DNA of 53,931 nucleotides from Lachnospiraceae bacterium (GCA_017428265.1 JAFRRD010000045.1:1-53931); one strand, 5' to 3'. Shown: positions 43,409 through 52,010, counted from the stretch's first letter. Program-made: numbers and translations. Notes: generated from the letters alone by a model not told the origin.

Positions 43409-44878
43409 TCAGTTCTGGATCCCGGTGATTGCCTTCGCCAGTTTTTTCTTGCCCTGAATATCGCCCTGGCGCGCGATCATGACGCGCTGCGCCTGAGGGG
43501 AACCGGCCCCGTGCAGGGATTCCGTGCGGTAGCCGACGGCCGCGGCGCCGATGCACACGTTTTCCAGGAAACGCATGATCTTCTGCCGGTCCTCGGTGCT
43601 GACTCCCTCGCGGGCGGCAAAGTACTTGTTGCAGATCTCCCCGATGGTCTCGCCCATGCTGCCTACTGGCAGATCGGACTTGAAGTCCGCGTCGCTCGGC
43701 ATGGTGACCATCAGGCCGCCGGCAATGTCCTCCGCCAGACGCACGATCTCGTACGGGAAGCGGGTGACGTTCTGCTTGCAGACGTTGGCCAGCAGCAGAT
43801 CGATCTGATAGTTGCCGGCTTTCGTGGGGCAGCCTTCGCAGGAGCAGGCGATGCCGCAGGAGTAAAGCGTCTCGTTCAGATGCGTCATCTCGATCAGCTT
43901 GTCCTTGATGTGGCTGGCTTTTTCCACGCCGTTGTACTCGGCCGCGAGCGCCGCTGCGCCGATGACCACGTCGCCCACGCCGACCTTGCAGCCCCCGTAG
44001 CTCTGGCGGTGATAGCCGGCGAAGCGCTCCACGAGCATACCGGCAAATTCATATTCCCCGTTGAGGAAGATGTATTCGTTGGGGATGAAGACGTGATCCA
44101 GCACTACTAGGGCTTCCTGGCCGCCGAACTTGCTGTTGCCCACGTCGATGCAGCCGTCCTCCAGCTTGCGGGTGTCGCAGGACTGGCGGCCGTAGACCAT
44201 GTAGAGGCCTTCCGCGTCCGCGGGGCAGGCAAAGGATACGGCATAGTCGCTGTCGGCCTCGCCCATGGCGATGGTCGGCATGAAAATGATCCAGTGGCTG
44301 TTGACCGCGCCGGTCTGATGGACCTTCGCGCCGTTGACGACGATGCCGTCGGGGCGTCTCTCCACCACGCGGAGGAAGAGATCGGGATCCTTCTGTTCGT
44401 GCGGTGCCTTGCTGCGGTCGCCCTTCGGGTCGGTCATCGCACCGTCTACGGTCAAGTCGCGTTCCTGCACCATCATCAGGAAGTTCTTGAAATTCTCCTG
44501 GTAATGGGTGCCGTGCACGGCATCCACCTCATAGGTCGTGGAATAGACGGCATTGAACGCGTCCATGCCCACGCAGCGCTGAAAACAGGAAGCGGTCTTC
44601 CGGCCGCACAGGCGCAGCATCTTCACCTTTTTCACCAGATCCTCCGCGGACTGGTGCAGATGGGTAAAGCGGTTGATCTTTTTCCCCGTCAGGCTGGAGG
44701 TGACGGTCATCAGGTCCTCGTACTCCGGATTCTGCGCCAGCGCGTAAGTCACAGCCACGCAGTTGATGGAGGGACGGATGATGGGATGATCCACCCAGTT
44801 GTCTATCTTTTCGCCGAACATGTAAACACGGGTCTTCAGCTTGCGCAGGGAATCAATATACTCTGTCGCGGTCATCAT
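43409..44878 (-). CDS. abfD: 4-hydroxybutyryl-CoA dehydratase / vinylacetyl-CoA isomerase
   Basis: 489 aa. FAD and [4Fe-4S] enzyme that dehydrates 4-hydroxybutyryl-CoA to crotonyl-CoA. The sequence closely follows the Clostridium aminobutyricum enzyme as I remember it. The unusual cluster ligands are all present: C98 and C102 (CFQRC), H290 and C297 (HRQSYGGC), matching C99, C103, H292 and C299 there. It allows 4-hydroxybutyrate or GABA/succinate carbon to enter butyrate fermentation. No CoA-transferase or 4-hydroxybutyrate dehydrogenase is in the window. GC-rich like nifJ, unlike the genes downstream. Confidence 0.92.
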   Translation of the reverse strand: MMTATEYIDSLRKLKTRVYMFGEKIDNWVDHPIIRPSINCVAVTYALAQNPEYEDLMTVTSSLTGKKINRFTHLHQSAEDLVKKVKMLRLCGRKTASCFQRCVGMDAFNAVYSTTYEVDAVHGTHYQENFKNFLMMVQERDLTVDGAMTDPKGDRSKAPHEQKDPDLFLRVVERRPDGIVVNGAKVHQTGAVNSHWIIFMPTIAMGEADSDYAVSFACPADAEGLYMVYGRQSCDTRKLEDGCIDVGNSKFGGQEALVVLDHVFIPNEYIFLNGEYEFAGMLVERFAGYHRQSYGGCKVGVGDVVIGAAALAAEYNGVEKASHIKDKLIEMTHLNETLYSCGIACSCEGCPTKAGNYQIDLLLANVCKQNVTRFPYEIVRLAEDIAGGLMVTMPSDADFKSDLPVGSMGETIGEICNKYFAAREGVSTEDRQKIMRFLENVCIGAAAVGYRTESLHGAGSPQAQRVMIARQGDIQGKKKLAKAITGIQN

Positions 44879-44896
44879 GATGGATTATCCTCCTCT

Positions 44897-47800
44897 TTAT
44901 TCCTTGGCGAGCTTCACATAGCTCTCGTAACGCTCTTTAGCGTCGCCGGCTGCCTTGGCATACAGCGCGTCAGCCTTCTCCGGGAAGGACAGTTTCAGGG
45001 AAGCGTAGCGGTTCTCTCCCATCAGGAACTGCTGGAAATCGCCTGTCGGTGGCTTGGAATCCAGCTGGAACGGGTTCTTTCCTTCTGCCTTCCGGCGCGG
45101 ATCGTAACGGTACAGGTGCCAGTAGCCGCATTCCACCGCCTTCTTCTCCTCGATCTGGGAAAGACCCATGCTTGCCTTCATGCCGTGCTCGATGCAGGGG
45201 CAGTAGCAGATGACGATCGACGGGCCGTCGTAGGCTTCCGCTTCGCGGATCGCCTTCAACGTCTGCGCCGGATCGGCGCCCATAGCCACCTGGGCCACAT
45301 AGACATAGCCGTAGCTCATGGCCATCAGGCCCAGATCCTTCTTCTTGGTCACCTTTCCGCCGGCGGAGAACTTGGCGATCGCCGCTGCTGCCGTGGCCTT
45401 CGAGGACTGGCCGCCTGTATTGGAATAGACCTCCGTGTCCAGGACCAGCAGGTTGATGTTACGGCCGGAAGCCAAAACGTGGTCCAGGCCGCCGTAGCCG
45501 ATATCGTAGGCCCAGCCGTCACCGCCGAAAGCCCAAATGCTCTTCTTGGTCAGGTATTCCTTATTATTCCGGACGAATTCGGCTTCTTCCCCTTCCATGG
45601 TCTCCAGTGCGGCAAGCAGCGCGTCGCTCGCTTCGCGGGATTCGGCGTAGGTCGCCGTCTTCTCCAGATAGTTCCGGCACGCCTCTTTGGCAATGCCGCG
45701 CTCCGCGAGTTTTCCGACCGCCGCGCGCAGCTGGCGCTGCACGGCATCCTGTCCGAGCAGATAGCCGTAGGCGTACTCAGCATTGTCTTCAAACAGGCTC
45801 ATCGCCCAGGACGGGCCGAAACCGTTCTTATCGGTGCAGTAAGGCGAGCTGGGCGTGGAGCCGCCGTAGGCGGAGGAACAGCCGGAAGCGTTCGTGATGT
45901 ACATGTGGTCGCCGAAAAGCTGCGTGACCAGTTTGATGTAAGGCGTTTCCCCGCAGCCGGCGCAGGCCCCGGAGAATTCGAAATACGGCTTCGCGAACTG
46001 GGATGCCTTCACGCTTCTGTCGTTCACAGCGTCCTTCTTGATGCTGACCGTTTCGACCGCGTATTCCCATCGGGGCGCTTCGCCCAGCTGGCTTTCGAGC
46101 GGCTGCATCGTCAGCGCCTTATCCTTCGCCGGGCAGATGTTCGCGCAGCTTCCGCAGCCGGTGCAGTCATACGGCGAGACCTGGATGCGGTACTGATACC
46201 TGTCGAGCCCCGGTCCGAGCGCCTTCTTCGTCTCGAAGCCTTCGGGCGCGCCCTGCTGTTCGGCCTCGTCCAGGAGCACAGGACGGATGGCGGCATGCGG
46301 GCAGACCAGCGAGCACTGGTTGCACTGGATGCATTTCGTGACGTCCCACTTCGGCACTTCCACGGCGGCGCCGCGTTTTTCGTATTTCGTGGTGCCGGCC
46401 GGCCACGTGCCGTCTTCCAGATGATATTTCTTCATGACCGAGACCGGCAGACTGTCGCCCTCCTGACGGTTCATTACGTCGACGACTTCCCGGACGAATT
46501 CCGGCGCGTTCCGCTCCTCCGGAACGTCCTGTGCCGTCAGCCATCTTTCGGGGATCTCTATCCTGACCAGTTCGTTGATGCCGTGTTCGATGGACGCATA
46601 GTTCATGTCAACGACCGCCTGGCCCTTTTTAATATAGTAGGTCTTGTAAATGGCGTCCTTCATCTCGTTCACGGCCAGCTCCAGCGGGATCACCTCCGCC
46701 AGTTTGAAGAAGGCAGCCTGAAGGATCGTATTGGTGCGGTTGCCCAGTCCCAGGCCGCGCGCGATCCGGATCGCGTCGATCGTATAGAACCTGGCTTTCT
46801 TTTCCGCCAGGGCGCGCTTCATGGACGCCGGCAGCTTCTTCTCCAGTTCGCCGGCATCCCAGGGGCAGTTCAGAAGAAACACGCCGCCCTCCTTCAGATT
46901 CCTGACCATGTCGTATTTCCGGACGTAGGAAGGGGTGTGGCAGGCCACGAAGTCGGCGGACCGGATCAGGTACGGCGAACGGATCGGCTGCCTGCCGAAG
47001 CGCAGATGGCTCTGCGTCAGGCCGCCCGACTTCTTGGAGTCGTAGACGAAGTAGGCCTGGCAGTACATATCCGTCGTATGGCCGATGATCTTGATGGAGT
47101 TCTTGTTCGCGCCGACGGTACCGTCGCCGCCCATGCCCCAGAATTCGGCGCCTGTTTGGCCGGCCGGGGAGGTATCGATATCGCGGAGGATCGGAAGCGA
47201 GGTACCGGTCACGTCGTCTTCGATGCCCACGGTAAAGCTGTTCTTCGGTTTGTCCAGCTTCAGGTTGTCCAGAACGGCGATGATCTGTCCCGGCGTGGTA
47301 TCCTTGGAGGAAAGGCCGTAGCGTCCGCCGACGATCGTCAGTTTCTTATCCTGCGCCTGGCAGACGGAGCAGATGTCCTGGTAGAGCGGTTCGCCCATGG
47401 CGCCCGGCTCCTTGACGCGTTCCATCACAGCAAGGCGGGTGCAGCTTGTCGGGATCGCGGCAAGGAAACGGTCGGCGGCAAACGGACGGTAGAGGTGGAC
47501 GGTGATGAGGCCTACCTTTTCCCCGGCAGCCAGCAGATGATCCACCGCTTCCTTCGCGGTCTCCGCGGCGCTGCCCATCACGACGACGACACGCTCGGCG
47601 TCTTCCGCGCCGTAGTAATCAAAAAGTTTATACTCGCGTCCCGTCAGCCGGCCGATCTCGGCCATGTATTTCTCCACGGCTTCGGGGATCGCCGCCAGCT
47701 TTTCGTTGCAGGCCTCTCGGCACTGGAAGAAGATGTCGGGGTTCACGGTCGTGCCGCGGGTCGCCGGGTGTTCCGGGTTGAGCGCGTTGCGCCGGAAAGC

Positions 47801-48403
47801 CCGAAGAGCGTCCGTGTCGACGAGAGGTTTCAGGTCTTCATAGTCCAGCGCTTCGATCTTCTGGATCTCGTGGCTCGTGCGGAAGCCGTCGAAGAAATGA
47901 AGGAACGGCATCCGACAGTGGATGGCGGCAAGATGCGCCACCGCGCCCAGATCCATGACCTCCTGTGGCGAAGAGGAGGCAAGCAGGGCAAATCCTGTGC
48001 TGCGCACGCCCATGACATCGCTTTGGTCACCGAAAATGGAAAGCGCGTGGGCAGAAAGCGTACGGGCCGATACGTGAAAGACGCCCGGTAGCATCTCGCC
48101 CGCGATCTTGTACATGTTGGGGACCATCAGAAGAAGGCCCTGCGACGCAGTGTAGGTCGTAGTCAGTGCGCCGGACTGAAGGGAACCGTGGACCGCGCCC
48201 GCCGCTCCCCCTTCAGACTGCATCTCTACCACCTGGACTTCTTGTCCAAAGATGTTTTTCTTACCTTTAGCCGCCCATTCGTCAACTAATTCAGCCATAG
48301 GTGATGATGGTGTAATTGGAAATATACTAGCAACCTCAGTAAAAGCATATGATATATATGCTGCCGCCTGATTACCATCCATAATTTCTATTTGTTTTGC
48401 CAT
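44897..48403 (-). CDS. nifJ: Pyruvate:ferredoxin (flavodoxin) oxidoreductase
   Basis: 1168 aa, full-length homodimeric PFOR: pyruvate + CoA to acetyl-CoA + CO2 + reduced ferredoxin. N-terminal pyrimidine-binding domain (PITPSSPM); two ferredoxin-type clusters (CIQCNQCSLVCP and CTGCGSCANICP); proximal cluster region CAGCGETPY with CSSAYGG; TPP-binding GGDGWAYDIGYGG. The first 50-60 codons use AT-rich codons (ATA, AGT, TTA, TCA) while the rest is GC-rich, a sharp change near 48.23 kb that suggests a recombination joint. First gene of the 12-gene set. Other 2-oxoacids remain possible as substrate. Confidence 0.95.
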   Translation of the reverse strand: MAKQIEIMDGNQAAAYISYAFTEVASIFPITPSSPMAELVDEWAAKGKKNIFGQEVQVVEMQSEGGAAGAVHGSLQSGALTTTYTASQGLLLMVPNMYKIAGEMLPGVFHVSARTLSAHALSIFGDQSDVMGVRSTGFALLASSSPQEVMDLGAVAHLAAIHCRMPFLHFFDGFRTSHEIQKIEALDYEDLKPLVDTDALRAFRRNALNPEHPATRGTTVNPDIFFQCREACNEKLAAIPEAVEKYMAEIGRLTGREYKLFDYYGAEDAERVVVVMGSAAETAKEAVDHLLAAGEKVGLITVHLYRPFAADRFLAAIPTSCTRLAVMERVKEPGAMGEPLYQDICSVCQAQDKKLTIVGGRYGLSSKDTTPGQIIAVLDNLKLDKPKNSFTVGIEDDVTGTSLPILRDIDTSPAGQTGAEFWGMGGDGTVGANKNSIKIIGHTTDMYCQAYFVYDSKKSGGLTQSHLRFGRQPIRSPYLIRSADFVACHTPSYVRKYDMVRNLKEGGVFLLNCPWDAGELEKKLPASMKRALAEKKARFYTIDAIRIARGLGLGNRTNTILQAAFFKLAEVIPLELAVNEMKDAIYKTYYIKKGQAVVDMNYASIEHGINELVRIEIPERWLTAQDVPEERNAPEFVREVVDVMNRQEGDSLPVSVMKKYHLEDGTWPAGTTKYEKRGAAVEVPKWDVTKCIQCNQCSLVCPHAAIRPVLLDEAEQQGAPEGFETKKALGPGLDRYQYRIQVSPYDCTGCGSCANICPAKDKALTMQPLESQLGEAPRWEYAVETVSIKKDAVNDRSVKASQFAKPYFEFSGACAGCGETPYIKLVTQLFGDHMYITNASGCSSAYGGSTPSSPYCTDKNGFGPSWAMSLFEDNAEYAYGYLLGQDAVQRQLRAAVGKLAERGIAKEACRNYLEKTATYAESREASDALLAALETMEGEEAEFVRNNKEYLTKKSIWAFGGDGWAYDIGYGGLDHVLASGRNINLLVLDTEVYSNTGGQSSKATAAAAIAKFSAGGKVTKKKDLGLMAMSYGYVYVAQVAMGADPAQTLKAIREAEAYDGPSIVICYCPCIEHGMKASMGLSQIEEKKAVECGYWHLYRYDPRRKAEGKNPFQLDSKPPTGDFQQFLMGENRYASLKLSFPEKADALYAKAAGDAKERYESYVKLAKE

Positions 48404-48459
48404 TCGTTTCGCCTTCCCAATCGGTATGGAATCATTTTATTTGCGTTCTTTTTCACTCT

Positions 48460-48471
48460 ATTGCATACAAT
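48460..48471. promoter_or_regulatory. Probable GntR operator 1 on the nifJ -10 box
   Basis: ATTGCATACAAT, one base from the perfect palindrome ATTGTATACAAT found 92 bases away. It overlaps the predicted nifJ -10 (48469-48474), ideal for repression. Binding by the adjacent GntR protein is inferred. Confidence 0.65.
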
Positions 48472-48497
48472 TTAACACACGGTATTCATTTTGTCAA
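48469..48497 (-). promoter_or_regulatory. Promoter of the nifJ-abfD-TRAP gene set
   Basis: TTGACA (48497-48492), 17-bp spacer, TAAATT (48474-48469), about 65 bases before the nifJ start. Confidence 0.7.
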
Positions 48498-48562
48498 CGG
48501 TAAAGTCGCCATTAATTTATTTGTTTTTTTGCAATCCATATAAATAGAATTCTCTTTGACAG

Positions 48563-48574
48563 ATTGTATACAAT
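48563..48574. promoter_or_regulatory. Probable GntR operator 2 near its own gene
   Basis: ATTGTATACAAT, a perfect 12-base palindrome 57 bases before the regulator start at 48632, next to TTGACA boxes at 48556 and 48582. Suggests autoregulation. Confidence 0.65.
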
Positions 48575-48631
48575 ATTGCTCTTGACAGTACAATCCTAAT
48601 TGTGATAAAACGAAAGAAAAAAGCGAGGCGT

Positions 48632-49279
48632 ATGATGAGTTTACAAAGCACTTATGCTTATAACAAAATTAAAGAAATGATTTTACATATGGAGATGCTT
48701 CCGGGCAGTCGTATTCCAGAAATACAGATAGCAGAAAAACTTGGTATAAGTCGCACGCCTATTCACGACGCACTTCGACGCCTTGAAGCAGAAGAATTAG
48801 TCGTTATTCGCGCCAATCGCGGCGCAGAAGTCAAACTTCTTTCCATGGATGAAGTGAAAGATATTGGCGCTGTGCGTCTAGCTCAAGATTTACTTGCTGT
48901 CAAGCTCGCTTCTTATTATGGGAGTGTTTCAGACTTTGAACGTCTAGAAAAACTTGCTGATGAATGCGAACAAGCAGCCGCAGCCGGAAACAAATATGAA
49001 AGAATCCAGAAAGATATGGATTTTCATATAGCCATCTCCGAAACAGGACATAATAAACGACTCTTAATGCAACAGCAAGAACTCTATCAACAAATACATA
49101 TGATTCAAATAACGAAATACACCGATATTCAGGATTCTCTTATGCAAATTCACCATCATAAACCAATTCTGAATGCAATACGAACCGGCAACACGCACGA
49201 AGCTACAAGGCTTACAATCCAACATATTAAAGACTTTTATCAAATTGAGCCATATTTAATTAGGCAATTTGAGCAATAA
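48632..49279 (+). CDS. GntR-family (FadR/FCD type) transcriptional regulator
   Basis: 215 aa from the ATG at 48632 (GCGAGGCG before it); the ATG at 48602 is an alternative. N-terminal winged helix (about 5-70, PEIQIAEKLGISRTPIHDAL) and a C-terminal helical FCD ligand domain with Asp/His metal residues (DMDFHIAISE and later His). Divergent from nifJ, with paired palindromes between them, so it is the likely ligand-responsive repressor of the 12-gene set. AT-rich, like its promoter and the 5' end of nifJ. Confidence 0.9.
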   Translation: MMSLQSTYAYNKIKEMILHMEMLPGSRIPEIQIAEKLGISRTPIHDALRRLEAEELVVIRANRGAEVKLLSMDEVKDIGAVRLAQDLLAVKLASYYGSVSDFERLEKLADECEQAAAAGNKYERIQKDMDFHIAISETGHNKRLLMQQQELYQQIHMIQITKYTDIQDSLMQIHHHKPILNAIRTGNTHEATRLTIQHIKDFYQIEPYLIRQFEQ

Positions 49280-49300
49280 CAATAACAAAAGAAGATCAAT

Positions 49301-49344
49301 AAAAGGCGCGCCGCTAACTATCTTTTGTATGCGACACGCCTTTT
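49301..49344. terminator. Terminator after the GntR gene
   Basis: A 14-bp stem with two mismatches, AAAAGGCGCGCCGC against GCGACACGCCTTTT, with A and T runs at its ends; works on either strand. Confidence 0.6.
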
Positions 49345-49373
49345 CGAATAATATATGATATTTGAATGTCCTG

Positions 49374-49529
49374 TTATTTCGCCAGTTTCAGAATGACGCC
49401 GTCAATGTCCTCTGTCGGACCGCCCTCAGAGAGGACCTTGTTCCGAAACCAGATCATGACGTGAAGCAGATACCGTTTTTCTTCGTGCGTGAGTGTCAAA
49501 AGCACTCTCTCTTCTTTACGTTTGAACAT
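49374..49529 (-). CDS. 51-aa charged protein, unknown
   Basis: MFKRKEERVLLTLTHEEKRY at the start, then a helix with HVMIWFRNK and a DIDGVILKLAK end. GGGGGTG lies 8 bases before the ATG. The length and composition look like a genuine small helical protein. It sits just past repeat copy 1 (49553-49587), which would lie in its 5' leader. Confidence 0.55.
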   Translation of the reverse strand: MFKRKEERVLLTLTHEEKRYLLHVMIWFRNKVLSEGGPTEDIDGVILKLAK

Positions 49530-49552
49530 GATCGCACCCCCTACGGACATCA

Positions 49553-49587
49553 TAACGATTTGTACGGACGCTGTAAAATGTGCGATT
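49553..49587. repeat. 35-bp direct repeat, left copy
   Basis: TAACGATTTGTACGGACGCT followed by GTAAAATGTGCGATT. It matches 51405-51439 with two substitutions. The AbiEii stop codon falls at its right end, so the two copies bracket the AbiE pair. Confidence 0.85.
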
Positions 49588-50497
49588 ATTTTTTCTTGTA
49601 TTCAAACACGTCCAGCTCAGCGACCTTGGCGATCCCGCATGCTATCGCTTCATCATACGGAACATCCTCATAAAGCAGCTTCTTCGTTATGTTGTTATAA
49701 TCAGACTCATAAAAACGGCTGTTTATAATCTCCTTGAGCATTTCGGGAATATTGTGTTCCGGTTGCGCGGAAGGATTATTTCTCGACTGCATACGGTCTT
49801 CCCGTACTTCATCGATGAGCGCTTCCAGTTCATCATTGATCTCCACCTTTGGAAAAAGCTTCGCGATATCATACAGGTGCCTTGAATCGCGATCCTGCAT
49901 ATCCTGTAACCTGTAATCGCAGACCGCAAAAACCTTATCAATGAAGGTACGCGTAAGTGACTGCACCTGCATATTCACGACCGAAGCATCAAATGGGATC
50001 GGAAGACTGATTCCCCGCTTCTCGCAGAATTTCCCTACAAAGCTGTAAACCTCGCGCGTCTCTACCGGGTAAACGGCCTGATAGAAGCTCGTTTCAATAA
50101 TCATTTCCAGCGGAATCTCGCTGAAAAGCGACTCATACTCAAAAACATACTTGTTATAGCTGTGCCTTGACTGAATGGCCTCCGGATTGGCAAGCGTAAG
50201 TCCCAATTCCTCAGCTATCCCTGCCACGATACTCTTTATTCTCTTTTTCTCAGACTCAGTCGGTTTTCTGTTCATTGACAGGTCGATATCCTCAGAAAAC
50301 CTGTCGATCAAGGCATACGCCTTTGAAAGCGAAGTTCCTCCCTTGAACACAAACGGCAGCTCGCTCTTCGACAGCCCCAGAAGAAACATGGACTGGATTG
50401 TATCCTTCTCAACCATCTGTGTGGTTCTGTGTTCTTCAGCCGCAACTGTCTCTATGATTTCTCTCCATACATCCTTATTGTCCTTATACCAACTCAC
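49586..50497 (-). CDS. abiEii: AbiEii/AbiGii-type nucleotidyltransferase toxin
   Basis: 303 aa. Nucleotidyltransferase motifs FKGGTSLSKAY (51-61) and FSEDIDLSM (67-75), the GSxxxxDhD-like signature of this toxin family. In AbiE systems it causes bacteriostatic abortive infection on phage attack and is opposed by AbiEi. It overlaps the antitoxin gene by 14 bases. The stop lies in a 35-bp repeat. Confidence 0.88.
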   Translation of the reverse strand: MSWYKDNKDVWREIIETVAAEEHRTTQMVEKDTIQSMFLLGLSKSELPFVFKGGTSLSKAYALIDRFSEDIDLSMNRKPTESEKKRIKSIVAGIAEELGLTLANPEAIQSRHSYNKYVFEYESLFSEIPLEMIIETSFYQAVYPVETREVYSFVGKFCEKRGISLPIPFDASVVNMQVQSLTRTFIDKVFAVCDYRLQDMQDRDSRHLYDIAKLFPKVEINDELEALIDEVREDRMQSRNNPSAQPEHNIPEMLKEIINSRFYESDYNNITKKLLYEDVPYDEAIACGIAKVAELDVFEYKKK

Positions 50498-51089
50498 CCA
50501 TCAGCCCTCCTTCATAGATATTCCGGTACACCTTGTCCGGATAAAGAGGCAAGAGCTCCTTTGCCACAGAAAAATCAACCTTGGCCGCCCCTACATATTT
50601 TTTCAGCTTTGCCACAAGCTCTTTCCCGGTGATTTCACTGTACTTATCTATAACGGACATCAGATCAAGGAACTGCAGAGCAGACTTGTTCTTTTCCGTT
50701 ATCTCCGTCACCGGCTTGTAAACGATGATCGTATTGCCATCCACGGTCTGTTTTCTCTGCTTTGTGGTTGCCTCATTGCTGCATACCTCATAGCATGACG
50801 GATTCTGCGTGGTAAATCCGTATTTATTTGCCAGCTGCAGACCGGTCACATAACCTCCAGTGCTTAGGTATCTTTTCTCGATATAACGGTCCATCGAAAC
50901 CTTACCCTTGGTTCCGAGTATGGTCAGATAGGAAAGATAGTACACGCCGTTATAAAGACGCTCCAATCTCCCGTCGTCACAAAGCTGCTTCATCTCCTGC
51001 CGAAGATAATCCTTTGAATCCCCCGGCAGTTCACTCAGGAAGATCGGCTCGCCATTTTTATAATTCTGAATGATGTAATCATATACCAC
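50484..51089 (-). CDS. abiEi: AbiEi-type antitoxin (DUF6088-like)
   Basis: 201 aa. N-terminal winged-helix region (DYLRQEMKQLCDDGRLERL) that would bind the operon promoter, and a C-terminal domain as in type IV antitoxins. First gene of the pair, with the toxin overlapping, as expected for a self-regulated AbiE operon. Confidence 0.82.
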   Translation of the reverse strand: MVYDYIIQNYKNGEPIFLSELPGDSKDYLRQEMKQLCDDGRLERLYNGVYYLSYLTILGTKGKVSMDRYIEKRYLSTGGYVTGLQLANKYGFTTQNPSCYEVCSNEATTKQRKQTVDGNTIIVYKPVTEITEKNKSALQFLDLMSVIDKYSEITGKELVAKLKKYVGAAKVDFSVAKELLPLYPDKVYRNIYEGGLMGELV

Positions 51090-51170
51090 TTCGGCTCACC
51101 TCACATTCTTGAAATTATATATTTCATTTTTATGATATTCGTTTTCTATTGTATTGTCAAGCCATATTTA

Positions 51171-51198
51171 AAAAGCTGCAGGGGGGAGGCTGCAGCTT
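51171..51198 (-). terminator. Hairpin after the cysteine hydrolase fragment
   Basis: AAGCTGCAG / CTGCAGCTT, perfect 9-bp stem, then TTTAAA on the minus strand. Confidence 0.55.
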
Positions 51199-51228
51199 AG
51201 TATATGCGATTGGACAATAAAGGAGTCT

Positions 51229-51402
51229 TTAATCCACGGCTTTTTCGGAGTCGATAACTTCTATCTGTAATGTCCTCATCGCATTTAATGCGTTTTCATG
51301 AGATTCCGGAGTGACACAAGCACAGAGATCTTCGAGAACAACAATATGAGCATTTGGCTGCGCTGTTTTAGCCAATACGGCGTTGCTGATCACACAAATC
51401 CC
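51229..51402 (-). pseudogene. C-terminal fragment of an isochorismatase/nicotinamidase-type cysteine hydrolase
   Basis: The end of the family is recognisable: GICVISNAV with the position normally preceded by the catalytic Cys region, and CVTPESHENALNAM. About 130 N-terminal residues are missing, and the homology stops where the right copy of the 35-bp repeat begins (51405). The gene was cut by the event that placed the repeat. Confidence 0.75.
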
Positions 51403-51404
51403 CG

Positions 51405-51439
51405 TAACGGTTTGTACGGACACTGTAAAATGTGCGATT
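51405..51439. repeat. 35-bp direct repeat, right copy
   Basis: TAACGGTTTGTACGGACACT followed by GTAAAATGTGCGATT; see the left copy at 49553-49587. It abuts the truncated cysteine hydrolase. Confidence 0.85.
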
Positions 51440-51471
51440 GATTTTCTGTATAATAATCACTTGAAGGCATT

Positions 51472-51538
51472 AAAAAAGCGATTCGGTTGCCACAGGGGCA
51501 CAGGGGGTTTACCCTTCCACAATCGCTTCTATGAATAG
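51472..51538 (-). terminator. Long hairpin, probable terminator of the lipoprotein gene
   Basis: AAGCGATT/AATCGCTT closes a loop of about 47 bases with an inner G-rich/C-rich pairing; the minus strand continues with TTTTTT. Could also be a small structured RNA. Confidence 0.5.
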
Positions 51539-51600
51539 AATATCAGGCCTTCTATATCTTGTCAATCGGACACATCCAAGTGCTCTTTTCCAGAATAATT

Positions 51601-51623
51601 GACGGTTTCTCCAAAAATGGTGC
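51601..51623. repeat. 23-bp direct repeat, left copy
   Basis: GACGGTTTCTCCAAAA followed by ATGGTGC; it recurs at 52067-52089 with one change. The two copies flank the lipoprotein gene. Confidence 0.65.
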
Positions 51624-51638
51624 GCGGAACGGTCAGAC

Positions 51639-52010
51639 TCATTTTTCAGATCCGCGGGCCTTCTCTTCCGCAGCGTGCAGCCAGGCGTTGATCGTTTCCT
51701 TCTCCTCTCCCGAGACGGTCAGGGATCTCCTATTCGTTCCGTCGTTGAATGTTCCGCAGTCCGAATGATAACGCAGTTCCTGCTTTGCGGTATGAAAGTA
51801 ATAGTCGCTTGCACACTGCGTCAGATCATTCATCCAGGTCCCGGAATTCAGGAGGCCGATAATGTACTCCTTTGCTTCCTGGCTCAGCGGAATTTCTGCA
51901 TCGCTGCCTTCCGCATTGCAGAAAGCTCCCTGCGGAAGAGAATACTTTGCACATCCGCCGAGCAGAAGAACAAGCAGTAGCGCTGTCATCAGGGCAATGA
52001 TTCTTTTCAT
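51639..52010 (-). CDS. Small lipoprotein
   Basis: 123 aa from the ATG at 52010, which has AAAGGAGGG before it; frames upstream to 52091 read through repeat DNA. Signal and lipobox LLGGC (Cys about 20). The mature part is soluble, with conserved-looking CNAEGSDAEIPL and LRYHSDCGTFND. Extracellular, membrane-anchored; function unknown. Confidence 0.7.
   Translation of the reverse strand: MKRIIALMTALLLVLLLGGCAKYSLPQGAFCNAEGSDAEIPLSQEAKEYIIGLLNSGTWMNDLTQCASDYYFHTAKQELRYHSDCGTFNDGTNRRSLTVSGEEKETINAWLHAAEEKARGSEK

Noticed and set aside
44294-48091. 1265-codon plus-strand open frame
   Set aside because: Antisense to abfD and nifJ, no family resemblance; a GC artefact.
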